Shown here in pieces: positions 29,597 through 39,450 of a stretch of DNA of 64,000 bases. The number at the start of each line of letters is the position of its first letter. The first letter of the stretch is position 1. The translations under genes and the position numbers were made by a program. The stretch covers positions 1 through 64,000 of the forward strand of contig JARGPR010000003.1 in NCBI GenBank assembly GCA_029210125.1, given 5' to 3'. The notes beneath the pieces were generated by a model that had not been told where the DNA came from, searched no databases, and saw nothing but the letters and a program-made list of their open reading frames with translations. The stretch is from Pseudomonadales bacterium. GTDB lineage: Bacteria > Pseudomonadota > Gammaproteobacteria > Pseudomonadales > JAHRWD01.

Positions 29597-32500
29597 TGAC
29601 ATTATCTGAACTATCCATCAAACGGTATGCGATGGCCTACATGATGAATTTGGTCATCGTGTTAATCGGTGTCGTCAGTATTTTCCGTGTAGGTATCGAT
29701 CGCTACCCCAGTATCGACTTTCCCATTATATCGGTGACCACTATTTTGCCGGGGGCTAACCCCGAAGTGATCGACACCAGTGTCACCAACATCATCGAAA
29801 GTGCGGTGAATAGTGTACCTGGTATTGATTATATTCAGGCGTCCTCAACCCCAAGTGCTTCTAACGTGATCGTGTTCTTTAAATCCGCAAAGGATATGGA
29901 TATTGCGTTTAACGAGGTACAAAGCAAAGTTAATGTGATCAGCAGTCTTTTGCCTACCGACGCAAAAACACCGGTTATCCGTAAGGTGGAATTTGGTGCT
30001 TTCCCTATTATGTGGGTGGTATTTGGCGGTGACCGCACCCCCCAGCAACTTGACCACTATATGCGTACGGTTGTTAAAAAGCGCATAGAAGGTATTGAAG
30101 GGGTCGGTAACGCTATGGTCGGCGGCTCCAGCAAACGAGCCATCCGCATCAATGTTGACCTTGAGCGACTGTCTGCATTTGGACTAACCGCCAATGACCT
30201 CGTCCGGGCGATTAAGTCTGAGCACCTGCAATTCCCCGGCGGCTACATGGTCGGTGAGAACCGTGAGATGCTGATTAAGCTTGATCAGGAATACCATAGC
30301 ATTCGTGAACTCAGAACCATGGTCGTCGGGTATCGTGAAGGTGCGCCGATCAAATTAAAAGATGTAGCAAACGTGGAAGATGCACTTGAGGATATACGTG
30401 CAATCGGTCTCTATAAAGGCCAACGAACAACCGGGCTGGGTATCGTCAAGATCAGCACAGGTAATATTGTCGCCATTTCTGACGAGGTTCAGCGCGTTAT
30501 TAAAGAGGAGATTGAACCCAACTTACCACCAGGTATGTGGGTAGAAATCGCCACCGATGACTCCATTTTTATTAAGGATCTAGTAGCCAACCTCGAAGAA
30601 CATATCCTCTGGGGAACCCTGCTAGCAGCTCTGGTGGTGCTTGTATTTCTGCACGATTGGCGATCCACTATTATTGTTGCTACCGCTATTCCAGTTTCAC
30701 TGCTGGGCGCGGTCGCGGTTATGTATTTTGCGGATTTCACCTTCAACAGCTTTACCATGCTTGCGTTGCTACTGCTGATCGGTGTGGTGGTGGATGATGC
30801 CATTGTAGTGCTTGAAAACATCCACCGGCATCGAAATACTATCGATAAAAACCCAGTTACCTCGGCTATTTCAGGTTCCAACGAAGTGTTTTTTGCGATT
30901 TTTGCATCAAGCCTTTCACTGATATCGATCTTTGGGCCAGTCATTTTCATGAGCGGCGTTGTCGGCAAATTCTTCCAGTCATTTGCCGTGGTTGTCAGCT
31001 TCGGTGTCATCGTCTCATTTTTTGTATCCATCACGCTGACTCCCATGCTGTGTTCACGTTTCCTTAAGTCACACCAGAAACTTGGGCTAATTGCACGCTT
31101 TAACGAGCGCTGGATTACAGGTGCTGAAAACTTCTACAAGAAGGTTCTCGGCTCTAGCCTGACAAACCGATGGAAAGTACTAGCTCTGGCTACCGTGGTG
31201 GTCCTCAGCAGTGGTTTTTTCTTTACCAATATCAACAAGGGCTTTAACCCCGATATCGATGAAGGAAAATTCATGGTGTTCTTTAAAACACCCATGGGCT
31301 CCACCATTGACTATGGCCAAGATCGACTCAAAAAAGTACTTGCCGTATTGGAAACCTATCCCGAAGTGGTAAGCAACTTTAGTGGTCTTGCCATGATGCC
31401 GGGTTCTCAATCCAGTGATGGCATGTCAATGGTGCGTATGACCCACAAAACCACCCGTGATAGAGGGCAATATGAAATCCAAGGACTAGTACAGGCTGAT
31501 TTGAATAAAATCCCTGGTATTCGGGCCTTCGTAACACCGATGTCACCAATGGGAGGTGGTCGCGCAGATCCATTGCAGGTTGTTCTACGCCACCAAAATT
31601 TTGACAAACTGGCAGAGATGACTGAGCCCTTCAGGAAAATCCTGGCGAGTCATCCCGATTTAGGTGGCAACGTCGACGTTGATTTACAGGTTGATCTTCC
31701 ACAAATTGAACTCGCTATCGATCGGGTACGTGCTTCTAGTCTGGGGTTAACGGCAAGTGATGTATCAATGGCAGTTAATACACTGCTAGGAGGATCCGAT
31801 GTTGCCTACTTCAATGATAAAACCGGTGATCAGGATCGATACGATATACGCATAAAAGCTAAAGCAGACAGCATCGGTCAGCCTAGTGATCTAAAGAAGC
31901 TATACCTTAGAAGCCGAACTACCGGCGAACTGGTTCGAGCCGATACCGTTGCCAAGTTCGAACCCTCTTTGGGACCGGCAAAACTGTCTAAGTTCAGCTT
32001 ACAGTACGCAGCTACCTTCTACGCCACACCAACTGTCCCTATCGGTGATGCCTTAGCCGCGGTTGAAGAAGAGATTGCCAAGCTACCCCCAGGGTTCAGC
32101 TTAGAGGTAACAGGACAGGCCAGGAGCTTTGGCGAGGCGGTATTGGCTATTGGCTTTGCACTAATCATGGCTTTATTGCTGATGTACATGGTTTTAGCCA
32201 GTCAATTTAACGGCTTTATTCAGCCCATGATCGTGATGATGGCCCAGCCCCTGGCAATTGTAGGTGGCCTGGCAGCACTCTGGTTGTTCGATTCCGAACT
32301 GGTCATCTATTCAATGATTGGAATGGTACTGCTGATGGGACTGGTCGCGAAAAACTCGATCCTGTTGGTCGACTTAACCAACCAATACCGCGATCAAGGC
32401 ATGTCCATTGATGATGCTTTACTTGAAGCCTGTCCAACTCGCTTCAGGCCCGTTGTAATGACATCGCTGACTTTGATCTTGGCCATGGTACCTGCAGCTC

Positions 32501-32703
32501 TCAGTTCTGGGGGAGGTTCAGAAACCAACTTGCCGCTGGCATTGATGGTGATCGGCGGTATGATCAGTTCAACGTTAATGACGCTGGTTGTAGTTCCTGC
32601 ATTATATTCTCTGCTTGAGAACTTCCTGTCACGTTTCAGCAATAAACGTATGGAACAAGCGCTGGCACAAGACAAGACAGCCCCCCATGAAAAGCTGATG
32701 TAA
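29596..32703 (+). CDS. RND multidrug efflux transporter (HAE1/AcrB-like)
   Basis: 1035 residues, the full RND length with 12 membrane segments. VGIDRYPSIDFPIISVTTILPGA marks the N-terminus, GVVVDDAIVVLENIHRH holds the paired aspartates of TM4 used for proton relay, and the later segment has GMVLLMGLVAKNSILLVD (lysine of TM10) and EACPTRFRPVVMTSLT. It exports lipophilic compounds using the proton gradient. MexB/AcrB-like subgroup; the substrate cannot be read. Given the lipid/hydrocarbon context, solvents, bile-like or fatty compounds are plausible (inference). Confidence 0.95.
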   Translation: MTLSELSIKRYAMAYMMNLVIVLIGVVSIFRVGIDRYPSIDFPIISVTTILPGANPEVIDTSVTNIIESAVNSVPGIDYIQASSTPSASNVIVFFKSAKDMDIAFNEVQSKVNVISSLLPTDAKTPVIRKVEFGAFPIMWVVFGGDRTPQQLDHYMRTVVKKRIEGIEGVGNAMVGGSSKRAIRINVDLERLSAFGLTANDLVRAIKSEHLQFPGGYMVGENREMLIKLDQEYHSIRELRTMVVGYREGAPIKLKDVANVEDALEDIRAIGLYKGQRTTGLGIVKISTGNIVAISDEVQRVIKEEIEPNLPPGMWVEIATDDSIFIKDLVANLEEHILWGTLLAALVVLVFLHDWRSTIIVATAIPVSLLGAVAVMYFADFTFNSFTMLALLLLIGVVVDDAIVVLENIHRHRNTIDKNPVTSAISGSNEVFFAIFASSLSLISIFGPVIFMSGVVGKFFQSFAVVVSFGVIVSFFVSITLTPMLCSRFLKSHQKLGLIARFNERWITGAENFYKKVLGSSLTNRWKVLALATVVVLSSGFFFTNINKGFNPDIDEGKFMVFFKTPMGSTIDYGQDRLKKVLAVLETYPEVVSNFSGLAMMPGSQSSDGMSMVRMTHKTTRDRGQYEIQGLVQADLNKIPGIRAFVTPMSPMGGGRADPLQVVLRHQNFDKLAEMTEPFRKILASHPDLGGNVDVDLQVDLPQIELAIDRVRASSLGLTASDVSMAVNTLLGGSDVAYFNDKTGDQDRYDIRIKAKADSIGQPSDLKKLYLRSRTTGELVRADTVAKFEPSLGPAKLSKFSLQYAATFYATPTVPIGDALAAVEEEIAKLPPGFSLEVTGQARSFGEAVLAIGFALIMALLLMYMVLASQFNGFIQPMIVMMAQPLAIVGGLAALWLFDSELVIYSMIGMVLLMGLVAKNSILLVDLTNQYRDQGMSIDDALLEACPTRFRPVVMTSLTLILAMVPAALSSGGGSETNLPLALMVIGGMISSTLMTLVVVPALYSLLENFLSRFSNKRMEQALAQDKTAPHEKLM

Positions 32704-32715
32704 CACCACCTCTCT

Positions 32716-32758
32716 CCAGGCCTGATTGTTGTAACGTCCGTCACGCAATCAGGCCTGG
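32716..32758 (+). terminator. Hairpin after the RND operon
   Basis: CCAGGCCTGATTG (32716-32728) and its inverted copy (32746-32758) form a 13-bp stem with a 17-base loop, 13 bases after the pump stop. It is followed by ATATTTATCCCC, so the T-tract is weak. It sits between convergent genes. Confidence 0.65.
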
Positions 32759-32794
32759 ATATTTATCCCCCTCGCAGTATTTAGCGACTTCACC

Positions 32795-33700
32795 TCATCT
32801 ACTCGCAGCTTTACGAAATAGCATCATTAGCCATTGCCAACGATTAACCATCAAGGCTGAAAAAATCAATCCGCAACCTAGCAGCTGAAGGCCGGTCATC
32901 GACTCGTCCAACCACAGCATTGCCAGCAGGGCCACCCATACCGGCTCCAACGTTAGAATCATTGCGCCGTGACTCACCGGTGCCAGACCAAAAGCATAGG
33001 TCTGTATCAGAAACCGAAAACTACTCGATATAAACGCACTGGCCAACAGCCAACCGGCTATACCAAACGATATTCCAGTTGGCCACTGTTCAGTAAAATA
33101 GGAGGCAGCGGTTGCCAGAATCCCAACAAATACCAACTGAACAGCCGTTAACAACACCACAGGAACCTGTTGCACTGCTCGGCTATTTGCATTCACCTGC
33201 AGCGCAAATACCACCGCAGAGGCAAGAAAATAAAGTTGCCCTAGCTCAGGTTGAAATGACATATTGGAGCCTTCACGACCTAACGCCAGAGTCGCAAACC
33301 CTAAAATTGCGATGGGCAGCGCCAACCACATGGTGCGCGGTTGCGGCTGCCGATAAACTAAGAGCGCAACAATCGGCACCAGCACAGTACCCAGGCTTGC
33401 AATAAAAGCACCCTCACCAACATGGGTTGCGTGATGCAAACCAGTGATCCAGAGCATCATCGCCACAGCAAATAAAATACCCACCCAAGCTGATATCTGA
33501 AATTGCTTCACACTCAACGCAGCCCATTGATTCCAGCCAAATAGGCACAGAACTGTCGATGCCAACAAAAAACGTGAACCAATGAACAGTAACGGTGGCA
33601 TACCAACCAGCGCCTGCTGTGAAAAAATCCATCCCAATGCCGCTAGCGCAGTCACTAATAAAAGCAGCAGATCAGCCTTAACGTATTGATTACTTGCCAT
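32795..33700 (-). CDS. EamA/DMT family drug-metabolite transporter
   Basis: 301 residues with about ten membrane segments in two EamA repeats (residues about 10-135 and 150-285). LLLLVTALAALGWIFSQQALVGMPP starts the first, and FGLAPVSHGAMILTLEPVWVALLAMLWLDE marks the second repeat's typical signature. Members export amino acids, nucleosides or other metabolites; no specificity here. It is a single gene facing the RND operon. Confidence 0.88.
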   Translation of the reverse strand: MASNQYVKADLLLLLVTALAALGWIFSQQALVGMPPLLFIGSRFLLASTVLCLFGWNQWAALSVKQFQISAWVGILFAVAMMLWITGLHHATHVGEGAFIASLGTVLVPIVALLVYRQPQPRTMWLALPIAILGFATLALGREGSNMSFQPELGQLYFLASAVVFALQVNANSRAVQQVPVVLLTAVQLVFVGILATAASYFTEQWPTGISFGIAGWLLASAFISSSFRFLIQTYAFGLAPVSHGAMILTLEPVWVALLAMLWLDESMTGLQLLGCGLIFSALMVNRWQWLMMLFRKAASR

Positions 33701-33962
33701 AAAAAACCTTATTTCTGATCAGCAACACTGGGCGTAGATTAAATTTGATCCCAGAGATCACAACACCCTAAGGACTGCTGATCGTCTCAACTATATCTTT
33801 ATCTGGAAATACTAATACTTCATACCATTCGATTTTTCACTGCTGCCGCCCCAATACCATAGAACTATTCTTGCTTACAAAACCCCGTGCGCCGGCAATT
33901 CGTTAGCCAGCAAGGCAATTTTTCAACTATCGCCACGATGTAAATATAAAAAGGCAAAAAAG

Positions 33963-34817
33963 TCAGACTGGCGTCTTGAGCTCAGAGATTACCGCACGGT
34001 AACCCTCCCGGTAACTCGGATATTGAAACCGATAACCAGACTCAATCAATCTGCTGTTTTTACAGCGTTTATTTTGGCTTTTGGGTATTGCACCAGGCGC
34101 ATCCCGCAGCGGTTTCGCTACTTTCAACTGGGTTGCCAACCAATCCGCCACCTCTGTACGGCTTACCGGTGCATTATCCACCGCAACGTAGCAGGTAGCC
34201 GGCGTTTCGAGCTGCATAATATGCTGCAACACAGCTGCACAATCTTCGCAATGAATGCGATTCGTGTATTGGGGATACTGCTCATTTACCGACAGCTCAC
34301 CATTTTTAACCTGACTAATAAAATGAGCTCGACCAAGGCCATAAATCCCGCCCAAACGTACAATCGTATGTCGGTAGCCGCTGCTCGCCAGCATCTGCTC
34401 AGCCTCCAGTAGGATCTGACCAGAAAATGAACCGGGGTTTGTTTCGGAATTTTCGTCGACCCACTCTCCCTTATGCTGAGCGTACACAGCAGTACTCGAA
34501 ACAAAAATGATCCGAATGCTTTTATTTGATTGCTGGTTAAGTTGATGCAGTAGATTATTCAGCCCTTCCACATAGGTTTTCCGGTAACGTGTTTCACTGC
34601 GTTCCCCCGCCGCTGCACAATAAACGACATGATCAAGATCGGGCGGCAGATCCGGAAATGATTTGCTGTTGGCCAAATCCGCTGATATAGCATGAATCGC
34701 GGTGGGCAAATTATCCACATTGCGACGAATCCCCCACACTTCATGGCCTTGCCGGACCAATCGATTGGCCAACCGTATGCCGACATCACCGCAACCAGCA
34801 ATAAGTGTTTTAGTCAT
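33963..34817 (-). CDS. NAD(P)-dependent sugar epimerase/dehydratase-like SDR protein (YeeZ-like)
   Basis: 284 residues. The nucleotide-binding loop near the N-terminus is GCGDVGIRLANRLV, and the extended-SDR features IIFVSSTAVYAQHKG and IVRLGGIYGLGR follow. The shape is that of atypical extended SDRs such as E. coli YeeZ, of uncertain reaction. The usual YxxxK is not obvious: after TAVYA comes QHKGEW, so the catalytic tyrosine-lysine pair may be displaced or absent. Monocistronic, divergent from the HAD-like phosphatase gene. Confidence 0.8.
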   Translation of the reverse strand: MTKTLIAGCGDVGIRLANRLVRQGHEVWGIRRNVDNLPTAIHAISADLANSKSFPDLPPDLDHVVYCAAAGERSETRYRKTYVEGLNNLLHQLNQQSNKSIRIIFVSSTAVYAQHKGEWVDENSETNPGSFSGQILLEAEQMLASSGYRHTIVRLGGIYGLGRAHFISQVKNGELSVNEQYPQYTNRIHCEDCAAVLQHIMQLETPATCYVAVDNAPVSRTEVADWLATQLKVAKPLRDAPGAIPKSQNKRCKNSRLIESGYRFQYPSYREGYRAVISELKTPV

Positions 34818-35058
34818 AAAAATTCATGCCCCTGTATAGATAACCCGGATCAATTCAGTCACCGCAACTATACAGTATCGTCGTCGTCAAAATAGGTATG
34901 GGCTACCTTCCGCTAAAATAATGCTGTCACAAACATTCCACAGCTCGCTGGAGACGAGCAAGGTTTGATTGTCTATACTTGGAGGAGATTTACCCCCCAT
35001 CAACGCGAGCCAACTCAGTATTTATAACCATCATCATGCAGCGAAAAGAGGGCTTACT

Positions 35059-35472
35059 ATGTCGATAATTACAGCCCTTTTTAGCCGGTTTCGAAACCAT
35101 AAATCACCATCCAGTCCAAATGGCAACGAAAGCTGGATCGGCGTTGATCTAGATGGCACCCTTGCCCACTATGACGGCTGGAAGGGACACTTCCATATAG
35201 GCGACCCCATTCAGCCGATGTTAGCGCGTGTCCAACAATGGGCTAACGAAGGGCAGGAAGTACGCATATTTACCGCGCGAGCCTCGGTAAAGGAACATAA
35301 AAAATTTGTTGAACTCTGGCTTAAGCAACACGGCCTGGAAGGACTGCAGGTCACAAACCTGAAAGACTACGGCATGATTGAACTTTGGGATGACCGCTGT
35401 GTACAGATAGCACCCAATAGCGGTCAACCGGTTACGGAATTAAAACCGAATCCCCAAACAAATACACACTGA
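35059..35472 (+). CDS. HAD-like phosphatase/polynucleotide-kinase-phosphatase-type small protein
   Basis: 137 residues from the ATG at 35059, chosen because GAGGGC precedes it; a TTG at 34969 is the longer option. IGVDLDGTLAHYDGW gives the HAD nucleophile motif DLDGT, IFTARAS the second motif, and IELWDDRCVQIAPNSG the last aspartate motif. It is too small for a cap-containing HAD enzyme and probably acts on small phosphate esters. It precedes manC by about 30 bases on the same strand, so they may share a transcript; a role in nucleotide-sugar metabolism is only inference. Confidence 0.75.
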   Translation: MSIITALFSRFRNHKSPSSPNGNESWIGVDLDGTLAHYDGWKGHFHIGDPIQPMLARVQQWANEGQEVRIFTARASVKEHKKFVELWLKQHGLEGLQVTNLKDYGMIELWDDRCVQIAPNSGQPVTELKPNPQTNTH

Positions 35473-35505
35473 ACTGAAAGACCACAGAAAAACAAGGACT
35501 AAACC

Positions 35506-36945
35506 ATGCACACAGGAACTTCCTTAATCCCGGTTATTCTCTCCGGTGGTTCAGGATCACGGCTTTGGCCACTATCACGCGCCCTCTATCCAAAACAATT
35601 ACTGCCTCTAGCTGGGAACGATTCCATGCTGCAGGAAACCATCGGACGGCTATCGGGCCTGGCAACGATACGACCACCTATCGTGGTCTGCAATGAAGAA
35701 CATCGCTTTATGGTGGCGGAACAACTTCGCGAAAAACAGAACAAAGCCGCTGCTATCATTCTGGAGCCAATGGGCCGAAATACGGCACCAGCGGTAGCGG
35801 TAGCAGCCCTTGAAGCTCTGCGCTCAAGCGTCGATGATATGGACCCCCTGATACTGGTATTGCCCGCCGATCATGTAATCGCGGATACCCCCACATTCCA
35901 TCGCGCAATCGAGCAGGGTATAGAGCAAGCCAGGGCCGGTAATTTGGTCACCTTTGGTATTGTGCCTCAATCTGCACATACCGGTTACGGCTACATTCGA
36001 GCAGGTGAATCGCTAAACAACCATACATTCCTGGTTGATGAGTTCCGCGAAAAACCAGACCAACCCACTGCAGATAGCTATCTTGAACAGGGTGGCTACT
36101 ACTGGAACAGTGGTATGTTTTTATTCAAAGCATCACGCTACCTTCAGGAACTGTCCAAATTTGCCCCCCAAATGCAAAGCCAGTGCATGACCGCCTATGC
36201 CTGCTCTTCACACGATATGGATTTTACCCGGTTGGATAGGGAAGCTTTTGAGCAATGCCCCTCGGATTCAATCGACTATGCGGTCATGGAAAAAACCGAC
36301 GCTGCAGTCGTTATACCGCTTGATGCCGGCTGGAACGATGTCGGTTCGTGGTCATCATTATGGGAGCTTGGTGAGCCCGACGAAAACGGTAATGTCGTAA
36401 TAGGTGACGTGCTTTGTGACGATACCCACAACTCATATCTACGTTCTGATAACCGCTTGATCGCAACCGTCGGTGTTAAGGATTGCGTCGTGGTAGATAC
36501 TGCCGATGCTCTTTTGGTCGCCGATCGTAATCAGGTTCAGGATGTTAAAAACATCGTCGAACAACTTAAAAAGTTGAACCGTGGCGAATCCACATTACAC
36601 AAAAAGGTATCCCGCCCCTGGGGAGCCTACGAAGGTATTGCAGTATCCGATGGATATCAGGTAAAACGAATTACCGTCAAACCCGGTGGCTGCCTGTCAT
36701 TACAACTGCACCACAAACGCTCCGAACACTGGATTGTTGTTAAGGGAATTGCGAAGGTAACCTGCGATGACAAGGTATTTGATCTGCATGAGAACGAGTC
36801 AACCTATATTCCAATTGGGGTGAAACATCGGCTTGAAAACTCTACCGACGAACCGGTGGAGATGATTGAGGTGCAGGTAGGCGCTTATCTCGGCGAAGAT
36901 GATATTGTTCGGTTTGACGATGTTTATGGTCGCACGGATGGTTGA
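35506..36945 (+). CDS. manC: Mannose-1-phosphate guanylyltransferase/mannose-6-phosphate isomerase
   Basis: 479 residues, the full bifunctional length. VILSGGSGSRLWPLSRALYPKQLLPL is the nucleotidyltransferase signature, VLPADHVIAD and FREKPDQPTAD follow, and the C-terminal cupin domain has RPWGAYEGIAV and SLQLHHKRSEHWIVVKG plus ENESTYIPIGVKHRLEN (isomerase metal site). It makes GDP-mannose from mannose-6-phosphate via mannose-1-phosphate; AlgC (16-18 kb) would provide the intermediate step. Also called AlgA or CpsB in other genomes. Polysaccharide or glycoconjugate synthesis is the likely use. Confidence 0.95.
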   Translation: MHTGTSLIPVILSGGSGSRLWPLSRALYPKQLLPLAGNDSMLQETIGRLSGLATIRPPIVVCNEEHRFMVAEQLREKQNKAAAIILEPMGRNTAPAVAVAALEALRSSVDDMDPLILVLPADHVIADTPTFHRAIEQGIEQARAGNLVTFGIVPQSAHTGYGYIRAGESLNNHTFLVDEFREKPDQPTADSYLEQGGYYWNSGMFLFKASRYLQELSKFAPQMQSQCMTAYACSSHDMDFTRLDREAFEQCPSDSIDYAVMEKTDAAVVIPLDAGWNDVGSWSSLWELGEPDENGNVVIGDVLCDDTHNSYLRSDNRLIATVGVKDCVVVDTADALLVADRNQVQDVKNIVEQLKKLNRGESTLHKKVSRPWGAYEGIAVSDGYQVKRITVKPGGCLSLQLHHKRSEHWIVVKGIAKVTCDDKVFDLHENESTYIPIGVKHRLENSTDEPVEMIEVQVGAYLGEDDIVRFDDVYGRTDG

Positions 36946-36975
36946 TTGCTAACATCAAAGTACAAACAGCCAGGC

Positions 36976-37008
36976 AAAAAAAAGCGGCTTATAAAAGCCG
37001 CTTTTTTG
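36976..37008. terminator. Terminator, manC / SDR gene
   Basis: An A-run, AAGCGGCT, a short loop and AGCCGCTT followed by a T-run form a terminator usable in both directions, between convergent genes. Confidence 0.9.
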
Positions 37009-37044
37009 TTTCTAGCCTATTACATCAGCTAGAGCACCTCGGTA

Positions 37045-37965
37045 TTAAACCTTCACAGGTGCCGCACCTTCAGCTACTGCAGCATCGTGCACTGCTTTTG
37101 CTTCAAACATCGATGGAATCAGTTTGTCGAGTTCTGAAAGCTCCCAAACATGGTCGGTTTCATACAGCTTGAACATCTGGTTCTGAGACATGATACCGAC
37201 AGAACCGCGACCACCGTGGATTACCTGGCCAGTGATGCCGGCACCTTTGTCAGACGCAAGCCATGTGACAATTGGAGAAATCGTGTGTCCACCTGTCATG
37301 GGATCATCCAGATCTACTTCTTCCTCTTTACCACCCTCAGCAGCTGCAACCAGATCAGCTGTCATACGAGTAGTCGCAACAGGCGAAAACGCATTTACAG
37401 TCGTACCATATTTTTTCAGTTCAATGGCCAATGTACGGGTAAAACCAGCGATACCCGCTTTAGCAGAGGAGTAGTTGGTTTGACCAAAGTTACCCAACAA
37501 ACCTGAGATCGAGGTGAAATTGATGATACGGCAGTCAGGACGATTGGTTTCGCGGATATAACGCGCGAATGGCTGGCTGACGCAGAAGTGACCTTTCAAG
37601 TGGACCGCAATTACCAGGTCCCACTCTTGCTCAGTCATTTTGAAGATGGTTTTGTCACGCAGGATACCCGCGTTATTAACCAGAATATCCATCGCACCGA
37701 AGGCATCCATTGCGGTCTGGAATATGCCCAGCCCACCTTCCATAGTCGCTACTGAATCGTAGTTCGCTGCGGCTTCGCCACCAGCTGCTTTGATCTCTGC
37801 AACCACTTCATCAGCTACACGGCTTGTGCCACTACCATCTCGAGTACCACCAAGATCGTTCACAACAACTTTAGCGCCTTCGCTAGCAAAGTGAAGCGCC
37901 ATCTGTCTGCCAATTCCGTTTCCGCCGCCGGTTACAACGGCAACCTTACCTGTTAATACGCCCAT
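37045..37965 (-). CDS. SDR family dehydrogenase (17-beta-HSD type 4-like)
   Basis: 306 residues. GGGNGIGRQMALHFASEGAKVVVNDLGG is split by the coenzyme-binding TGGGNGIG; ND at position 37 suggests NAD. NNAG, the catalytic serine/tyrosine/lysine set (FTSISG ... TNYSSAKAGIAGFTR) and PVATTRM follow. The extended loop with LGGTRDGSG is typical of the SDR domain of peroxisomal multifunctional protein 2/17-beta-HSD4-like enzymes, which act on 3-hydroxyacyl-CoAs with branched or steroid side chains. That fits the neighbouring CaiB/racemase gene, from which it is divergent (about 250 bases apart). Confidence 0.88.
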   Translation of the reverse strand: MGVLTGKVAVVTGGGNGIGRQMALHFASEGAKVVVNDLGGTRDGSGTSRVADEVVAEIKAAGGEAAANYDSVATMEGGLGIFQTAMDAFGAMDILVNNAGILRDKTIFKMTEQEWDLVIAVHLKGHFCVSQPFARYIRETNRPDCRIINFTSISGLLGNFGQTNYSSAKAGIAGFTRTLAIELKKYGTTVNAFSPVATTRMTADLVAAAEGGKEEEVDLDDPMTGGHTISPIVTWLASDKGAGITGQVIHGGRGSVGIMSQNQMFKLYETDHVWELSELDKLIPSMFEAKAVHDAAVAEGAAPVKV

Positions 37966-38212
37966 TTCTGAACTCCTTTATTGATACTGGAAAGATACTA
38001 AATTTTATTATTTGTAGCCGAAGCATTATAAGCCAATGGGATCAATTTTTCTTTCTCTCTGACAACAAGACAGTGACAAGCCAATTTATTTGTATTCCAA
38101 CGACGATACCGATACCATTTTTCGGTTAATCACATAAGTAGACAATTAGAGCCAACGGGTTTTAATACCTGAGCGCTGAATCATTCGAAAAATAATAAAC
38201 AGGGAGAGCTCC

Positions 38213-39352
38213 ATGGGACCATTAACTGGTGTAAAAATTTTAGAGATCGCAGGTATTGGGCCAGGACCCTTTGCCGGCATGATGCTGTCCGATATGGGTG
38301 CAGAGATCATTCGCGTCGACCGAAAAGCTTCACTAGATGGGCCAGCGCCAACGGACGTATTGGCGCGGAACCGCAAATCCATTGCGGTAAACCTGAAATC
38401 ACCTGAAGGGATCGAAACCGTTCTTAAACTGTGCGAAAGCGCAGATGCGATATTCGAGGGTTTCCGCCCCGGCGTTACCGAGCGACTGGGTATTGGTCCT
38501 GAGGCCTGTATGGCTCGCAACCCGAAACTGGTATACGGCCGCATGACCGGTTGGGGTCAAGATGGCCCAATGGCGCAGGCTGCCGGCCACGATATCAACT
38601 ATATTTCCCTGTCCGGCGCGCTTCATGCAATTGGCCGCAAAGATGACAAACCCGTTCCCCCTCTTAATTTAGTGGGCGATTTCGGTGGGGGTGGCATGAT
38701 GCTGGCATTCGGAATGGTCTGCGCGCTACTGGAAGCCAAAACATCTGGCAAAGGTCAGGTGGTCGATACCTCCATGGTTGAAGGCTCCGCAGCATTGATG
38801 GGCATGATGTACTCCATGCTGCCCAGCGGTATGTTCAGCGACCAGCGAGGAACCAACATGCTGGACGGTGCACCTCACTTCTACGACACCTACGAAACAT
38901 CCGACGGCGGCTTCATCTCCCTGGGCTCAATTGAGCCACAGTTTTATGCACTGCTGATAGAAAAGGCTGATCTCGACCCTGAGACTTTTGCCGCGCAACA
39001 CGACAAGAGCAAATGGCCTGAACTGAAAGAAAAAATCACCGAGGTATTTAAGACTAAAACTCGTGATCAGTGGTGTGAAATTATGGAAGGCACCGATGTC
39101 TGCTTTGCACCCGTGATTTCACTGATCGAAGCGCCCAACCACCCACACAACAAATTCCGTAATTCCTACACCGAGATTAATGGACTAGTTCAACCCAACC
39201 CCGCTCCAAAATTCAGCCGTACCAAGCCTGAAATTCGTAACGCTGCCCGTCGTCCAGGTGAAGACACGGATCAAGTGCTAGCGGATTGGGGTTTCTCTGC
39301 GGACGAAGTCGCTTCACTCAAAGCTGCCGGTGCACTGCCCGGAGTAGAATAG
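38213..39352 (+). CDS. Alpha-methylacyl-CoA racemase-like CaiB/BaiF protein
   Basis: 379 residues. The opening GPLTGVKILEIAGIGPGPFA followed by MMLSDMGAEIIRVDR is the CaiB/BaiF family start. H126 (AAGHDINYIS) and D156 (VGDFGGGG) fall at the residue numbers of the catalytic pair of Mycobacterium tuberculosis MCR, which points to a racemase rather than a CoA-transferase. Racemases of this type convert (2R)- to (2S)-methylacyl-CoA so that branched chains, such as pristanate or sterol side chains, can enter beta-oxidation. GGGAGAG precedes the ATG. A terminator follows. Confidence 0.88.
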   Translation: MGPLTGVKILEIAGIGPGPFAGMMLSDMGAEIIRVDRKASLDGPAPTDVLARNRKSIAVNLKSPEGIETVLKLCESADAIFEGFRPGVTERLGIGPEACMARNPKLVYGRMTGWGQDGPMAQAAGHDINYISLSGALHAIGRKDDKPVPPLNLVGDFGGGGMMLAFGMVCALLEAKTSGKGQVVDTSMVEGSAALMGMMYSMLPSGMFSDQRGTNMLDGAPHFYDTYETSDGGFISLGSIEPQFYALLIEKADLDPETFAAQHDKSKWPELKEKITEVFKTKTRDQWCEIMEGTDVCFAPVISLIEAPNHPHNKFRNSYTEINGLVQPNPAPKFSRTKPEIRNAARRPGEDTDQVLADWGFSADEVASLKAAGALPGVE

Positions 39353-39380
39353 CCTACAGCTACCTGCAAAAAAGGAGATC

Positions 39381-39409
39381 AAAGCCCCCGCTAATTAGTC
39401 GGGGCTTTT
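39381..39409 (+). terminator. Terminator after the racemase-like gene
   Basis: AAAGCCCC (39381-39388), a 12-base loop and GGGGCTTTT (39401-39409). It faces the convergent phhB gene, whose stop is about 40 bases beyond. Confidence 0.85.
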
Positions 39410-39450
39410 GCATCTAGATCTAACAGTTCAACAACTCAGCCAAACAACTG

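Noticed and set aside
30489-31046. A 185-codon minus-strand open frame
   Set aside because: It is antisense to the RND pump gene and consists of low-complexity serine/threonine-rich text, as expected of a shadow.
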